Origin: Pseudomonas asturiensis
GTDB lineage: Bacteria > Pseudomonadota > Gammaproteobacteria > Pseudomonadales > Pseudomonadaceae
DNA length: 64,000 nucleotides
Direction of reading: 5' to 3'
Assembly (NCBI RefSeq): GCF_900143095.1
Contig: NZ_FRDA01000005.1
Span: 1-64,000 of the forward strand
Shown in pieces: positions 44,560 to 55,562 of the stretch (the stretch's first letter is position 1; each line of letters begins with the position of its first letter). The position numbers and the translations under genes were made by a program. Below the pieces are notes generated by a model. It saw only the letters and a program-made list of their open reading frames with translations, was not told the DNA's origin and did no database searches.

Positions 44560-45549
44560 TTAACCCTCTACCCGATTCTGCGGCGTACCCGCCGACCAGG
44601 CGACAATGTTGTCCAGCGTCGTGCGGGCGATGGCGCCCAGTGCCTCTTTGGTCAGGAAGGCCTGGTGCGCCGTCACGATGACGTTGGGGAAGGTCAGCAG
44701 GCGCGCCAGCACGTCATCCTGCAACGGCAGGTCGGAACGGTCCGCGAAAAACAGCTGGGCTTCCTCTTCGTACACGTCCAGCCCCAGATAACCGAGTTGG
44801 CCGCTTTTCAGCGCGTTGATCAGCGCGGGCGTTTCCACCAGTGCGCCGCGTCCGGTGTTGATCAGCATGGCGCCAGGTTGCAGGGTCGCCAGCGATTGTT
44901 CGTTGATCAGGTGGCGGGTCTGTTCGGTCAACGGGCAGTGCAGGCTGATGATCTGCGCCTGCGCCAGCAGGTCGGGCAGGCTCATGTACTGCGCGCCCAG
45001 TGCTGCAACGTCGGGAGCGGGGAAGGGGTCATGGGCGATCAATTTGCAGCCGAACCCGGCCATGATTTTTGCGAACGTCACGCCGATCTGGCCGGTGCCG
45101 ACCACGCCGACGGTCTTGCCCACCAGATCGAACCCCGTCAGGCCATGCAGGCTGAAATCGCCATCGCGGGTCCGGTTGCAGGCGCGGTGCAGGTGGCGGT
45201 TGAGCGACAGGATCAGTGCCACCGCATGCTCGGCCACGGCATGCGGCGAATACGCCGGAACCCGCACCACACTCAATCCCAGGCGCTGCGCCGTGGGCAG
45301 GTCCACATGGTTGAAACCGGCCGAGCGCAGCGCGATCAGGCGTGTACCGCCTGCAGCTAGCCGCTCCAGTATCGGGGCACTGAGCTCGTCATTGATGAAC
45401 GCACAGACCACCTCGAAGCCGTCGGCCAGGGCGACGGTTTCGAGGGTCAGGCGCGCGGGCTGAAAGGTCAGATCCAACCCCTCTGGCAGCCGTTCAGCGA
45501 GAAAACTGGCGCGGTCGTATTCCTGACTGCTGTAGATGAGTACACGCAT
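44560..45549 (-). CDS. ldhA: D-lactate dehydrogenase (2-hydroxyacid family)
   Basis: The fermentative D-lactate dehydrogenase reduces pyruvate with NADH. The 329-residue protein has the NAD-binding GxGxxG (VGVVGTGQIGVTFAKI), the Arg of TGRGALVE, the Glu of LDVYEEE and the catalytic His in VTAHQAFLT. Gene order ldhA-gacS is conserved in pseudomonads. Confidence 0.93.
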   Translation of the reverse strand: MRVLIYSSQEYDRASFLAERLPEGLDLTFQPARLTLETVALADGFEVVCAFINDELSAPILERLAAGGTRLIALRSAGFNHVDLPTAQRLGLSVVRVPAYSPHAVAEHAVALILSLNRHLHRACNRTRDGDFSLHGLTGFDLVGKTVGVVGTGQIGVTFAKIMAGFGCKLIAHDPFPAPDVAALGAQYMSLPDLLAQAQIISLHCPLTEQTRHLINEQSLATLQPGAMLINTGRGALVETPALINALKSGQLGYLGLDVYEEEAQLFFADRSDLPLQDDVLARLLTFPNVIVTAHQAFLTKEALGAIARTTLDNIVAWSAGTPQNRVEG

Positions 45550-45658
45550 GGGGAGGGTCCTTTTGCGGAATCAAAAATTGATCGTGCCAATGCTTAGCGT
45601 TCGCATGCCGCCCGGTACGCGTAGCGTTGTACACAAATTTTCGGCAACCAACGGACTG

Positions 45659-45747
45659 TGGGAGGCGGCTTGCCGGCGATGCTTTTTCTGCAGCGCCCTC
45701 TAGGTGGCTGAACTGACGCCATCGCCGGCAAGCCGCCTCTCACGGGG
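45659..45747. repeat. inverted REP pair in composite repeat
   Basis: gtgggaggcggcttgccgg at the left and ccggcaagccgcctctcac at the right. With its flanks (45630-45768) it closely matches the repeat at 32971-33105. Confidence 0.8.
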
Positions 45748-45786
45748 TATGCATTCAGTCCGGCGCTTTAAAAGGGCTCTTTAAGA

Positions 45787-48540
45787 TCAAGCCGTCACCC
45801 GGGCCTCGGCGGCCAGTCGGGTGATAGCCTTGTCCAGGTCGTCCAGCGCGTCTTCGGTGTGCGGCGCGTCCTGTTTGAGCAGGGTCTCGGTGCGCTGGCA
45901 GGCAGCGCGCAGTTGCGGGACGCCGCAATAACGGGTCGCGCCGTGCAGGCGGTGAACACGTTCGATGATGCCTTGAATGTCGTCGCTGGCACGTGCAGCA
46001 CGAATGGCCTCGCGGTCGGCGTCCAGCGAGGCCAGCAGCATGGCCAGCATGTCAGCTGCCAGATCGGCTTTGCCCGCCGCCAGTCGCAGTCCTTCTTCAT
46101 GGTCCAGCACCAGTGGGCCGACGTGCGCTTCAACGTTCTCAGCCTGACGTTCGGGTATCGGATTGCGCAGCGCCAGCCCGGTCCACTTGAGCACCACCTG
46201 CGCCAGCTGCCGTTCACTGATGGGCTTGGTCAGGTAATCGTCCATGCCGCTTTGCAGCAGCGAGCGTTTTTCATTGGCCATGGCGTGCGCCGTGAGGGCG
46301 ACAATCGGCAGCGAGGACTGATTGCGTTCGGTTTCCCAGGCGCGAATCGCCTCAGTGGCCTGGCAGCCGTCCATGCCCGGCATCTGCACGTCCATCAGTA
46401 CCAGATCGAACGCCTCCTGCTGCACAGCGCTGACGGCGGCGTAACCTCCGTCCACCGCGACGACTTCGGCGCCCATGTCTTCGAGCAGGGTCTGCACCAG
46501 CAACAGGTTGGCCGGGTTGTCATCCACGCACAGCACGCGAGGCGGCCGGCTCGAGAGTGGCAGGCTGATGTCGGTGCGAACCGCCCTGGGCGCGATCAGC
46601 TCGGACAGTGCCTTCTGCAGTTTTCGGGTGCAGGCGGGCTTGGCCTGCAGTTGGGTATACACGTCATGTACCGACAGCTGAAACAGCGCATGCTCGGTGG
46701 TCGGGCACAGGACCATGACTTTGCAGTTGAGGTTTTCCAGGTCCCAGATGTGCTGGCGCAGGCGCTCGGGCGAGATTTCCAGCGCGGTCACGCCCAGCAC
46801 GGCAAGGTCGATGGCCAGCGGCGTCTGATGCGCGGCCGTCACGCCGTTGAGCAGGTTCTCAAGGTTATTGAAAACCAGTGTCTGCAGTCCGCAATCCTCC
46901 AATTGATGTTCCAGTGCCTGGCGCGCCAGGTCATGGTGTTCAAGCACGGCAGCGCGCAGCCCGTCGAGGGGCTGATTGGCAGTTTCTTCCTTGTCCTCGC
47001 GAGCCTTGGGCAGGCTCAGGCTGATCCAGAACTCCGAGCCTTCGCCGGGCGTACTGTCCACACCGATCTCGCCACCCATCTGCTCGATCAGGCGTTTGGA
47101 AATCACCAGTCCCAGACCTGTGCCCCCCGGTTGTCGGGAGAGGGAATTGTCGGCCTGGCTGAACGCCTGAAACAGTGCCCGCACATCCTGACTGGACAGC
47201 CCGATGCCGGTGTCCTGCACGCTGATGCGCAGCTGGGCGGTTTCCTCGGTTTCATCCTCAAGCATCGCTCGGGCGACGATGGTGCCTTCGCGGGTGAACT
47301 TGATCGCGTTGCTGACCAGGTTGGTCAGGATCTGCCGCAGACGCAGCGGATCGCCCGACAGCGCCAGTGGAGTGTCGCGGTACACGAGACTGACCAGCTC
47401 CAGCTGTTTGGCGTGGGCCGCCGGGGCGAGAATGGTCAGGGTGTCTTGCAACAGGTCGCGCAGGTTGAACGGAATATTGTCCAGCACCAGTTTGCCGGCC
47501 TCGATTTTCGAGAAGTCGAGAATTTCGTTGATGATGGCCAGCAGGTTATCCGCAGACTTTTCGATGGTGCCCAGGTAGTCGTACTGACGTGGCGTCAGTT
47601 CGCTTTTTTGCAGCAAGTGGGTAAAGCCGAGAATGCCATTGAGCGGCGTGCGGATTTCGTGGCTCATGTTGGCCAGAAATTCGGATTTGATCCGGCTGGC
47701 TTCGAGGGCCTCCTTACGGGCCAGGTCCAGTTCGATGTTCTGGATTTCGATGGTCTCCAGATTCTGCCTGACGTCCTCGGTCGCCTGGTCAATGCTCATC
47801 TGCAGTTCTTCCTGCGCATTCTGCAGGGTCGCGGCCATGCGGTTGATGCCCGAGGCGAGTTCATCCAGTTCCCGACTGCCGAGCGGCGGCAAGCGTGTTT
47901 CCAGGTTACCGTCCTTGAGCTGCGACACGGCCTGCTTGATCTGGCTCAGCGGGCCGTTGATGGTGCGGCTCATGCGCACCGCCAGAATGGCCGTGACGGC
48001 CAGGCCACTGGCGATCAACAACAGACTGGCGAACAGGCTCCGGTAGCCACGCAGCAGCGTACCGTTGTGGGAGATTTCAAGCTCTACCCAGCCCATCAGC
48101 GTATCGGCTTCGGCAGGAATGATCGGGCTGGTGAGATGACGCTGATGCCCGAACACTGGCAGCAGATAGCGGGTCGCATCATTGCCGGACGAGTTGAGCA
48201 GTTGCGAGCTGTTGCCAATTGGCGAGGGGCTGATCATGGTTGGCCCGGCATGGGCCAGAACGCTGCGGTCCACATCCAGAAACGACACGGCGCGCACGTC
48301 GGCCTGTTCGAGTGTCTGGGTCGCGATGCGGCTCAGCAGGATCTTATCCTTGCGGCCCAGCGCATTGGCCGACAGCGGTGCCAGCTCCTGAGCGATCATT
48401 TCGCCGCGCTGCAATAACTGGCTCTGCAGTTCGTACAGTTGCATCCAGGTGAAGTAACTGCCAAGCACTGCCGCCATCAGGCTGGCGGGCAGAATCGTCA
48501 ACAGTAATACGCGGCCTTTTATGCCCAGCTTGGTCAGCAC
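45787..48540 (-). CDS. gacS: hybrid sensor kinase GacS
   Basis: GacS activates GacA and the Rsm small-RNA pathway that controls virulence, toxins and secretion. The 917-residue protein has membrane segments at ~10-32 and ~168-190 around a periplasmic loop and a HAMP domain to about 245. A HisKA domain has the phospho-His in [15 protein letters not shown] (H294). The ATPase ([21 protein letters not shown]), a degenerate region, a receiver with the Asp in [14 protein letters not shown] and a C-terminal HPt with [13 protein letters not shown] follow. All phosphorelay residues are present, so it looks functional. Confidence 0.96.
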   Translation of the reverse strand: MLTKLGIKGRVLLLTILPASLMAAVLGSYFTWMQLYELQSQLLQRGEMIAQELAPLSANALGRKDKILLSRIATQTLEQADVRAVSFLDVDRSVLAHAGPTMISPSPIGNSSQLLNSSGNDATRYLLPVFGHQRHLTSPIIPAEADTLMGWVELEISHNGTLLRGYRSLFASLLLIASGLAVTAILAVRMSRTINGPLSQIKQAVSQLKDGNLETRLPPLGSRELDELASGINRMAATLQNAQEELQMSIDQATEDVRQNLETIEIQNIELDLARKEALEASRIKSEFLANMSHEIRTPLNGILGFTHLLQKSELTPRQYDYLGTIEKSADNLLAIINEILDFSKIEAGKLVLDNIPFNLRDLLQDTLTILAPAAHAKQLELVSLVYRDTPLALSGDPLRLRQILTNLVSNAIKFTREGTIVARAMLEDETEETAQLRISVQDTGIGLSSQDVRALFQAFSQADNSLSRQPGGTGLGLVISKRLIEQMGGEIGVDSTPGEGSEFWISLSLPKAREDKEETANQPLDGLRAAVLEHHDLARQALEHQLEDCGLQTLVFNNLENLLNGVTAAHQTPLAIDLAVLGVTALEISPERLRQHIWDLENLNCKVMVLCPTTEHALFQLSVHDVYTQLQAKPACTRKLQKALSELIAPRAVRTDISLPLSSRPPRVLCVDDNPANLLLVQTLLEDMGAEVVAVDGGYAAVSAVQQEAFDLVLMDVQMPGMDGCQATEAIRAWETERNQSSLPIVALTAHAMANEKRSLLQSGMDDYLTKPISERQLAQVVLKWTGLALRNPIPERQAENVEAHVGPLVLDHEEGLRLAAGKADLAADMLAMLLASLDADREAIRAARASDDIQGIIERVHRLHGATRYCGVPQLRAACQRTETLLKQDAPHTEDALDDLDKAITRLAAEARVTA

Positions 48541-48788
48541 GCTCTCTCTCCAGCAACCGGTATCAGTCCGTCGATATCAGGCAACAGTCGCCTGGCCCTA
48601 TCGGCACAAGGGAATGAGTTTAGCCATTTACCGACAGCCTGGGCAGATTAGTGTGGTGGTCGATGTGCGCTCGACAGCAAGGGGGTTCGTTATGTCTTTT
48701 GGTTATAGGTCGCGCACTTTGCGTGATATGGGGTTTGAGCGTTTGCCGTTATGATAGGCGCCCCCGCAGTCTGGATTGCGAATACGCC

Positions 48789-49691
48789 ATGACCCTGCAG
48801 TATCAAACCATTGCCGATTGCGTCGGCAACACCCCGCTCGTGCGTCTGCAACGCATGGCGGGTCACACCAGCAATACCCTCTTGTTGAAGCTTGAAGGTA
48901 ACAACCCCGCAGGCTCGGTCAAAGACCGTCCTGCGCTGTCGATGATCACGCGCGCCGAACTTCGCGGCCAGATCCACGCCGGTGACACTCTGATCGAAGC
49001 CACTTCCGGTAACACCGGTATCGCCCTGGCCATGGCCGCCGCGATCAAAGGCTATCGCATGATCCTGATCATGCCGGACAACTCCAGCGCCGAGCGCAAG
49101 GCGGCGATGACCGCTTACGGGGCCGAGCTGATCCTGGTCAGCAAGGAAGAAGGCATGGAAGGTGCTCGTGATCTGGCCGAGCGCATGCAGGCCGAAGGTC
49201 GCGGCAAGGTGCTGGATCAGTTCGCCAACGGCGACAATCCTGAGGCGCACTACACCTCCACCGGTCCGGAACTCTGGAAGCAGACTGGCGGCACCATTAC
49301 CCATTTCGTCAGTTCCATGGGCACCACCGGCACCATCATGGGCACATCGCGCTACCTCAAGGAGCAAAATCCCGAGGTACAGATCGTCGGTCTGCAACCG
49401 ATGGAAGGCGCGTCGATTCCCGGCATCCGCCGCTGGCCATACGAGTACCTGCCGAAAATCTATCAGGCTGACCGTGTGGACCGCATCATCGACATGGGCC
49501 AGACCGAAGCCGAAGAAACCATGCGTCGTCTGGCCCGTGAAGAAGGCATCTTCTGTGGTGTCTCATCGGGTGGTTCGGTGGCGGGCATGCTGCGCATCTC
49601 CCGCGAAGTCGAAAACGCCGTGATCGTGGCAATCATCTGTGACCGAGGCGACCGTTACCTGTCGACTGGCATTTACGACGCGCCCAACTGA
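48789..49691 (+). CDS. cysM: cysteine synthase B
   Basis: CysM makes cysteine from O-acetylserine and sulphide or thiosulphate, using PLP. The 300-residue protein has the PLP-Lys motif [13 protein letters not shown], the SGNTGIALA phosphate/substrate loop, [13 protein letters not shown] and [10 protein letters not shown]. It lies divergent from gacS across 248 bases in which I see no further gene. Confidence 0.95.
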   Translation: MTLQYQTIADCVGNTPLVRLQRMAGHTSNTLLLKLEGNNPAGSVKDRPALSMITRAELRGQIHAGDTLIEATSGNTGIALAMAAAIKGYRMILIMPDNSSAERKAAMTAYGAELILVSKEEGMEGARDLAERMQAEGRGKVLDQFANGDNPEAHYTSTGPELWKQTGGTITHFVSSMGTTGTIMGTSRYLKEQNPEVQIVGLQPMEGASIPGIRRWPYEYLPKIYQADRVDRIIDMGQTEAEETMRRLAREEGIFCGVSSGGSVAGMLRISREVENAVIVAIICDRGDRYLSTGIYDAPN

Positions 49692-51046
49692 TGGCCAAGC
49701 ATGAGAGAGGACTGCGCTTCCAGCCGACCGGCGGCGTCAAGACCGTGCAGGTGCCTGTTGGAAAAAAACAGCGCCTGATCATCGAGCGTCTGTCGGATGA
49801 CGGACGCGGCATTGCGTTTCTGGAAGGCAGAACCTGGTTCGTCGCGGGCAGTCTGGCGGGCGAAGAGGTCGAAGCGCGGGTGCTCAATGCGCGCGGCAAG
49901 GTAGTCGAAGCGCGCACCGAGCGGGTGTTCACCGCCAGTGAAATGCGTCGCCCACCCGTGTGCAAGCACTTCGGGCGTTGCGGGGGGTGCAGCGTGCAAC
50001 ACGTGCCTCATGACGAACAGCTTGCCCTGAAACAGCGCATGCTTGCCGAGCAATTGTTGCGGGTGGCCAATGTCGTACCGCAGGAATGGGCAGCGCCCCT
50101 GAGTGGTTCCGAACTGGCCTACCGCAGGCGCGCTCGGGTCGCTGTACGCTGGGACATCAAGGCCAAACGGCTCGATGTCGGCTTTCGCGCGACGGCCAGT
50201 CAGGACATCGTCAGCATCGAGGAATGCCCGGTGCTGGTACAGGCCTTGCAACCGATCATGACGCAACTGCCTGCCATGCTGCGCCGTCTGAGCAAGCCTC
50301 AGGCGCTCGGGCATGTCGAGCTGTTCAGTGGTTCAGCAACGGCCGTGCTGCTGCGCCACACCGCGCCGCTGGCCGAGGCTGATCTGACCCTCCTCAAGGC
50401 ATTTTGTGCCGATCACGGCGCGCAATTGTGGCTGCACGGCGAGGGCGATCCGCAACCGGCGAACGCCGGTGATGAGCTGGGTTATCGCCTGGAACCGTGG
50501 AATCTGGAACTGGAATGGCGTCCGGGTGATTTCATTCAGGTCAACGCAGCGGTCAATACCGCGATGATCGAACAGGCGCTGGACTGGCTGGCACCTGCGG
50601 CCGATGAGCGGGTTATGGACCTGTTCTGCGGGCTTGGCAATTTCGCCTTGCCGCTGGCCGGAGTGGCGAAGGAAGTGGTGGCTGTCGAGGGCGTTGCGAC
50701 CATGGTCGAACGTGCGTCGATAAACGCCATGAGTAATGATCTGCACAACGTGCAGTTTTTTCAGGCGGATCTTTCGCAGCCGCTGACGAACGCGAACTGG
50801 GCAGCCGAGGGGTTTTCTGCGGTACTCTTGGACCCACCGCGTGACGGTGCATTTGAAGTGGTTCGCCAGATCAGGAAATCAGGCGCCCAACGGTTGCTCT
50901 ATGTGTCATGCAACCCGGCAACTTTGGCCCGTGATACGGTCGAACTGGTCAATCAGGGCTACAGACTGAAACGTGCCGGAATTCTCGATATGTTTCCTCA
51001 GACGGCGCATGTCGAGGCGATGGCTTTATTTGAAATGAGTAAGTGA
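49691..51046 (+). CDS. rlmD: 23S rRNA (uracil-1939-C5)-methyltransferase
   Basis: RlmD methylates U1939 using SAM and an iron-sulphur cluster. The 451-residue protein has an N-terminal TRAM domain, the cluster Cys motif [14 protein letters not shown], the SAM motif [27 protein letters not shown] and the catalytic Cys in [12 protein letters not shown]. Its ATG shares one base with the cysM stop. Confidence 0.95.
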   Translation: MAKHERGLRFQPTGGVKTVQVPVGKKQRLIIERLSDDGRGIAFLEGRTWFVAGSLAGEEVEARVLNARGKVVEARTERVFTASEMRRPPVCKHFGRCGGCSVQHVPHDEQLALKQRMLAEQLLRVANVVPQEWAAPLSGSELAYRRRARVAVRWDIKAKRLDVGFRATASQDIVSIEECPVLVQALQPIMTQLPAMLRRLSKPQALGHVELFSGSATAVLLRHTAPLAEADLTLLKAFCADHGAQLWLHGEGDPQPANAGDELGYRLEPWNLELEWRPGDFIQVNAAVNTAMIEQALDWLAPAADERVMDLFCGLGNFALPLAGVAKEVVAVEGVATMVERASINAMSNDLHNVQFFQADLSQPLTNANWAAEGFSAVLLDPPRDGAFEVVRQIRKSGAQRLLYVSCNPATLARDTVELVNQGYRLKRAGILDMFPQTAHVEAMALFEMSK

Positions 51047-51203
51047 GTGGCGGTTCATTGGATCGAGTCAGCTGCTGACAGGGAATCTCATTTAATCCGA
51101 CTGGCCCGCGAATGTCGGTCCTTGCTTGCCCGGCAAGTGGCATTCGCTCAGAAGGCTGGCGACTGATGGCGCTATTCATCGCGCCGTAGGGAAGGTAAGC
51201 AGC

Positions 51204-53447
51204 ATGGTACAGGTGAGAGCGCACCAGCCGATAAACACAGACGGCAGTATCAACCTCGACGCATGGCTTGATCATATTGTCAGCGTCGACCTGGTCCTGG
51301 ACCGGGAAGTCATGAAAAAGGCCTGTGAGTTCGCCCGGCAAGCCGAGCACAACGACAAGGCACTGAAGAATCACTGGGCAGACGGCACCTCCAGTTTTCA
51401 GACCGGTCTGGAAATCGCGGAGATCCTGGCTGACCTCAAGCTGGATCAGGATTCGCTGGTCGCGGCGGTCATCTACCGTGGCGTGCGCGAAGGCGTGATC
51501 CCGTTGCCGGATGTCGAGCAGCATTTTGGCGCGACGGTTGCCAAGCTGATCGACGGCGTGCTTCGCATGGCCGCGATCAGCGCCAGTCTCAGCCCGCGCC
51601 AGTCGCTGGTGCTGGGCAGTCAGGCTCAGGTCGAGAACCTGCGCAAGATGCTGGTGGCGATGGTCGACGATGTACGCGTCGCGCTGATCAAGCTGGCCGA
51701 GCGTACCTGCGCCATTCGTGCGGTGAAAAACGCCGACGACGAAAAGCGCAACCGTGTGGCCCGGGAAGTCTTCGATATCTATGCGCCACTGGCCCATCGT
51801 CTGGGCATCGGGCATATCAAGTGGGAGCTGGAAGACCTGTCTTTCCGCTACCTTGAGCCTGAACAGTACAAGCAGATCGCCAAGCTGTTGCACGAGCGTC
51901 GACTGGACCGCGAGCGGTTCATCAGTGACGTGATGTCCCAGCTGGAAAACGAACTGCTGGCCACCGGCGTCAAGGCCGACATCAGCGGCCGTGCCAAGCA
52001 CATCTATTCCATCTGGCGCAAAATGCAGCGCAAGGGGCTGGCTTTCAGCCAGATCTACGACGTGCGCGCGGTGCGTGTACTGGTCCCGGAAATGCGCGAC
52101 TGCTATACCGCGCTGGGCATTGTGCACACCTTGTGGCGGCACATTCCCAAGGAGTTCGACGACTACATCGCCAACCCCAAGGAAAACGGTTACCGCTCGC
52201 TGCACACGGCCGTCATCGGGCCGGAAGGCAAGGTGCTGGAAGTTCAGATCCGTACCCATTCGATGCACGAAGAGGCCGAACTCGGCGTCTGCGCGCACTG
52301 GCGCTACAAGGGCACTGACGTTAAATCCGGCTCCAACCATTACGAAGAGAAAATCTCCTGGTTGCGCCAGGTCCTCGAATGGCACGAGGAACTGGGCGAC
52401 ATTGGCGGGCTGGCCGAGCAGTTGCGCGTCGACATAGAGCCCGACCGCGTCTACGTATTCACCCCCGACGGCCATGCCATCGACCTGCCCAAGGGCGCGA
52501 CGCCGCTGGACTTCGCCTACCGGGTACACACCGAAATCGGCCACAACTGCCGTGGTGCGAAGATCAACGGCCGGATCGTACCGCTCAACTACAGCCTGCA
52601 GACTGGCGAGCAGGTCGAGATCATCACCAGCAAGCACGGTACGCCGAGCCGCGACTGGCTGAACTCGAACCTGGGTTACATCACCACCTCGCGGGCGCGG
52701 GCCAAGATCGTTCACTGGTTCAAGCTGCAGGCCCGTGATCAGAACGTCGCGGCCGGCAGAACCTTGCTCGAGCGCGAGCTGGCGCGTCTGGCCCTGCCGC
52801 AGGTCGATTTCGACAAGCTCGCCGACAAGGCCAATCACAAGACCGCTGATGACATGTTCGCCGCACTGGGTGCCGGTGATTTGCGTCTGGCGCAACTGGT
52901 CAACCTGGCTCAGCAGCAGGTCGAGCCGGATCGGATGAACGAACAGCTGGAGCTGATCCCGCGCAAGGCCACGGGGTACAAGCCGGGCAAGCGTGGCGAT
53001 ATCCAGATCCAGGGCGTGGGCAACCTGATGACGCAGATGGCCGGTTGCTGCCAGCCGCTGCCGGGCGATGCCATTGTCGGTTATATCACTCAAGGGCGCG
53101 GTGTGAGCATTCACCGTCAGGACTGCGCTTCGGTGCTGCAACTGGGCGGGCGCGAGCCCGAGCGGATCATTCAGGTCAGTTGGGGGCCGGTGCCGGTGCT
53201 CACCTATCCGGTGGACATCATCATTCGTGCCTACGACCGTTCAGGTCTGTTGCGTGACGTGACCCAGGTGCTGCTCAACGAGCGGATCAACGTGCTGGCG
53301 GTCAATACGCGCTCCAATAAGGAAGACAACACCGCGCTCATGTCGCTGACCATCGAAATTCCGGGTCTGGACGCGCTGGGCCGGTTGCTGGGACGCATTT
53401 CCCAGTTGCCGAACATCATCGAAACGCGCCGTAACCGGACGCCTTGA
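51204..53447 (+). CDS. relA: (p)ppGpp synthetase RelA
   Basis: RelA makes (p)ppGpp on stalled ribosomes. The 747-residue protein has a degenerate N-terminal hydrolase domain (without the His-Asp pair needed for hydrolysis, as usual for RelA), a synthetase domain with YDVRAVRVLVPE and NPKENGYRSLHT, a TGS domain (VYVFTPDGHAIDLPKGATPLDFAY), a conserved-Cys region (AGCCQPLPGD) and a C-terminal ACT domain. The ATG at 51204 is chosen; an upstream extension to 51126 lacks a ribosome site. Confidence 0.96.
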   Translation: MVQVRAHQPINTDGSINLDAWLDHIVSVDLVLDREVMKKACEFARQAEHNDKALKNHWADGTSSFQTGLEIAEILADLKLDQDSLVAAVIYRGVREGVIPLPDVEQHFGATVAKLIDGVLRMAAISASLSPRQSLVLGSQAQVENLRKMLVAMVDDVRVALIKLAERTCAIRAVKNADDEKRNRVAREVFDIYAPLAHRLGIGHIKWELEDLSFRYLEPEQYKQIAKLLHERRLDRERFISDVMSQLENELLATGVKADISGRAKHIYSIWRKMQRKGLAFSQIYDVRAVRVLVPEMRDCYTALGIVHTLWRHIPKEFDDYIANPKENGYRSLHTAVIGPEGKVLEVQIRTHSMHEEAELGVCAHWRYKGTDVKSGSNHYEEKISWLRQVLEWHEELGDIGGLAEQLRVDIEPDRVYVFTPDGHAIDLPKGATPLDFAYRVHTEIGHNCRGAKINGRIVPLNYSLQTGEQVEIITSKHGTPSRDWLNSNLGYITTSRARAKIVHWFKLQARDQNVAAGRTLLERELARLALPQVDFDKLADKANHKTADDMFAALGAGDLRLAQLVNLAQQQVEPDRMNEQLELIPRKATGYKPGKRGDIQIQGVGNLMTQMAGCCQPLPGDAIVGYITQGRGVSIHRQDCASVLQLGGREPERIIQVSWGPVPVLTYPVDIIIRAYDRSGLLRDVTQVLLNERINVLAVNTRSNKEDNTALMSLTIEIPGLDALGRLLGRISQLPNIIETRRNRTP

Positions 53448-53523
53448 TTCAGGGCTCTCCTTAGGCCACCACTGTCCGGGTACTGACCGGCAGTGGTGGC
53501 GCAGCGGTAAAAGAGATTTTGCA

Positions 53524-54357
53524 ATGCACACACTTCAAGACCTGCTGCACCTCATGGCCCGGTTGCGCGATCCGCAATACGGTTGCCCTTGGGATCTGAA
53601 GCAGACCTACGCCACCATCGTGCCGCACACGCTCGAAGAAGCCTACGAAGTGGCCGACGCCATAGAGCAGGGCGATTTCGATCAGCTTCAGGGCGAGTTG
53701 GGCGACCTGCTGTTTCAGGTGGTGTTCTATGCTCATCTGGCCAAGGAAGAGGGGCGCTTCGAGTTCGACAGTGTGGTCGATGGCATTGTGCGCAAGTTGC
53801 TGCGTCGTCACCCCCATGTGTTCCCGACCGGCGAGCTGTATGCGCCCATGGAAACCCCGCGTCTGAGCGACGAAGAGGTCAATCGGCGCTGGGACGAGAT
53901 CAAGGCCGAGGAACGCGCAGAAAAGTCATCTGCGCCCGAGCAGTTGTCCCTGCTCGACGACGTGCCCGTTGCTCTGCCTGCATTGAGTCGCGCTACCAAG
54001 TTGCAAAAGCGTGCCTCGCAGGTGGGTTTCGACTGGCCCGCCGCACTGCCGGTGATCGACAAGGTCCGCGAAGAACTCGATGAAGTGCTCGAAGCGATGG
54101 TCGATAATGACGCCGAAGGCATCGCTGAAGAAATCGGCGATCTGCTGTTTGGTGTGGTGAATCTGGCCCGACACCTTAAAGTTGACCCGGAAACTGCGTT
54201 ACGCTCGGCCAACAGCAAATTCGACAGACGCTTCCGATTCATTGAACAGGCTTTGCGCCACGCCCAGCGGCCCATCGAGGATTGCAGCCTCGAAGACATG
54301 GACGCGCTGTGGGGCGAGGCCAAACGTCAGGAAAAAAACGCACCCCGCTGCGGCTGA
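53524..54357 (+). CDS. mazG: nucleoside triphosphate pyrophosphohydrolase MazG
   Basis: MazG hydrolyses NTPs to NMPs and PPi and can lower ppGpp levels, which suits its place after relA. The 277-residue protein has two tandem MazG domains with the ExxE-type metal motifs (TLEEAYEVADAIEQ and GDLLFQVVFYAH in the first; VREELDEVLEAM and GDLLFGVVNLARH in the second). Confidence 0.94.
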   Translation: MHTLQDLLHLMARLRDPQYGCPWDLKQTYATIVPHTLEEAYEVADAIEQGDFDQLQGELGDLLFQVVFYAHLAKEEGRFEFDSVVDGIVRKLLRRHPHVFPTGELYAPMETPRLSDEEVNRRWDEIKAEERAEKSSAPEQLSLLDDVPVALPALSRATKLQKRASQVGFDWPAALPVIDKVREELDEVLEAMVDNDAEGIAEEIGDLLFGVVNLARHLKVDPETALRSANSKFDRRFRFIEQALRHAQRPIEDCSLEDMDALWGEAKRQEKNAPRCG

Positions 54358-54383
54358 GTGGTTGCTTAAGAGAGAGAAAAGAG

Positions 54384-54926
54384 ATGGCGGGTATTTCACT
54401 TCGTGATCAGCTGCTCAAGGCAGGGCTGGTCAACCAGAAGCAGGCCAAGCAGGTCAGCAAGGACAAGCAGAAAGAGCAGCGCCTGGTGCACAAGGGGCAG
54501 GCTCAGGTCGATGATTCGCAGAAGCGTGCGGCTCAGGAAGCGCTGGCCGAGAAGGTCAAACGCGATCAGGAGCTCAATCGTCAGCAGCAGGAAAAGGTCG
54601 AGCAGAAAGCCCGTGCTGCGCAGGTCAAGCAACTGATCGAGGCCTCGCGTCTGCCCAAGCTGACCACCGAGGATTACTACAACTTCGTTGATGACAAGAA
54701 GGTCAAGCGTATCTCGGTCAACGCGCTGGTGCGCAATAAGCTCAGCAGCGGCTCGCTGGCCATTGTTCATCATGGCGGCGGTTACGAGATCATCCCGCGT
54801 GAAGCGGCCCTGAAGATTCAGGAGCGCGATCCGCGCCGGATCGTGTTGCTCAACACACCGACCGAAGCGCCGGATGCAGACGATCCGTACGCCGCCTACC
54901 AGGTGCCTGACGACCTCATGTGGTAG
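54384..54926 (+). CDS. DUF2058 (YaiL-like) protein
   Basis: The 180-residue protein is highly charged with a long Lys/Gln-rich helical region (KQAKQVSKDKQKEQRL onward) and a C-terminal globular part (GGGYEIIPREAALKIQERDP). DUF2058 proteins are described as nucleoid/polynucleotide-associated; the role is unclear. AGAGAG precedes the ATG at 54384. A strong terminator follows. Confidence 0.9.
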   Translation: MAGISLRDQLLKAGLVNQKQAKQVSKDKQKEQRLVHKGQAQVDDSQKRAAQEALAEKVKRDQELNRQQQEKVEQKARAAQVKQLIEASRLPKLTTEDYYNFVDDKKVKRISVNALVRNKLSSGSLAIVHHGGGYEIIPREAALKIQERDPRRIVLLNTPTEAPDADDPYAAYQVPDDLMW

Positions 54927-54939
54927 TGAAGACCAGCAT

Positions 54940-54968
54940 GACAAAACCCGCCTTGAGCGGGTTTTGTC
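54940..54968. terminator. bidirectional terminator
   Basis: GACAAAACCCGC and GCGGGTTTTGTC pair with a 5-base loop between the converging DUF2058 gene and the small gene at 54992-55171. Confidence 0.9.
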
Positions 54969-54991
54969 TTTCTTCAATTCTGAAAATGCGT

Positions 54992-55171
54992 TTAGTGGTT
55001 GCGCTGGTTTTCCAGGGCTTCCAGCTCTTCCTTGTACCGATAGGCCTCGGATTCTATGTGAAACATGCCGACCAGTTGATCCTGTTGATGCACGTCCCAG
55101 ATCTGGATGCCGTCGGCAACGGCTTCGTGAGAGAGGTGGGCGTCGTCGCGTTCAGTAACTCTGACAGTCAT
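54992..55171 (-). CDS. small conserved-type protein, 59 aa
   Basis: A short coding region reads from ATG at 55171 to TAA at 54994-54992. The product is acidic, with a segment IQIWDVHQQDQLVGMFHIES followed by a helical tail rich in Glu. AGGAG lies 9 bases before the ATG, and coding and terminator signals agree. I do not know its function. Confidence 0.7.
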   Translation of the reverse strand: MTVRVTERDDAHLSHEAVADGIQIWDVHQQDQLVGMFHIESEAYRYKEELEALENQRNH

Positions 55172-55515
55172 AGTAGTTAGCTCCTGACTTTAATGGCCTT
55201 AATGGTTAGGCCTCTGGATACTGCGGCGATGTGTCGCAGGACTCTTTTATAGAATCTGTTAGCTGGCTAAGTAAATAGGCTGTTCAGGTTCCCGGCTGGT
55301 CAAAAATTGATCGTCGTGCCTCAGCCCTTGAAAACCGTGGGCTGCGGGTAAGTCACGGTTAAATGAAGGATTTTTCATGTGTCTTGCGGGGTGGCACAAC
55401 TGCCACAAACGTTGGCGCCTGGCAGATCGGACGCGGAGCGTCCCGAGGGGCATTGCCATGCAGAACGTGGCAGCGATCGGTAACCTGATCGTGCGGGGGC
55501 TGAACACCAGGCAAT
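55172..55515. other. intergenic region with a repeat, no gene
   Basis: The stretch contains the promoter region of the small gene and a repeat at 55425-55480. A − strand open frame of 82 codons (55259-55507) runs through the repeat and is not credible. Confidence 0.5.
55425..55480. repeat. Pseudomonas acgcggagcgt repeat
   Basis: gatcggacgcggagcgtccc followed by a second arm catgcagaacgtggcagcga resembles the dispersed repeat with cacgcggagcgtgggaacga. The second arm is degenerate. Confidence 0.5.
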
Positions 55516-55538
55516 AAAAAGCCCCGCATTGCGGGGCT
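55516..55538 (-). terminator. terminator of the DUF3108 gene
   Basis: On the − strand AGCCCCGC-aat-GCGGGGCT is followed by a T-run (TTTTTATT). It lies 25 bases past the stop. Confidence 0.9.
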
Positions 55539-55562
55539 CTGTGCAGCAGGGAGTCACGTCAA

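Noticed and set aside
45859..48417. 852-codon open frame antisense to gacS
   Set aside because: Shadow of gacS; no recognisable domain.
50949..53141. 730-codon open frame antisense to relA
   Set aside because: Shadow of relA, whose domains are intact on the + strand.
55259..55507. 82-codon frame on the − strand
   Set aside because: It passes through a dispersed repeat, is Arg/Pro/His-rich and lacks a ribosome site.
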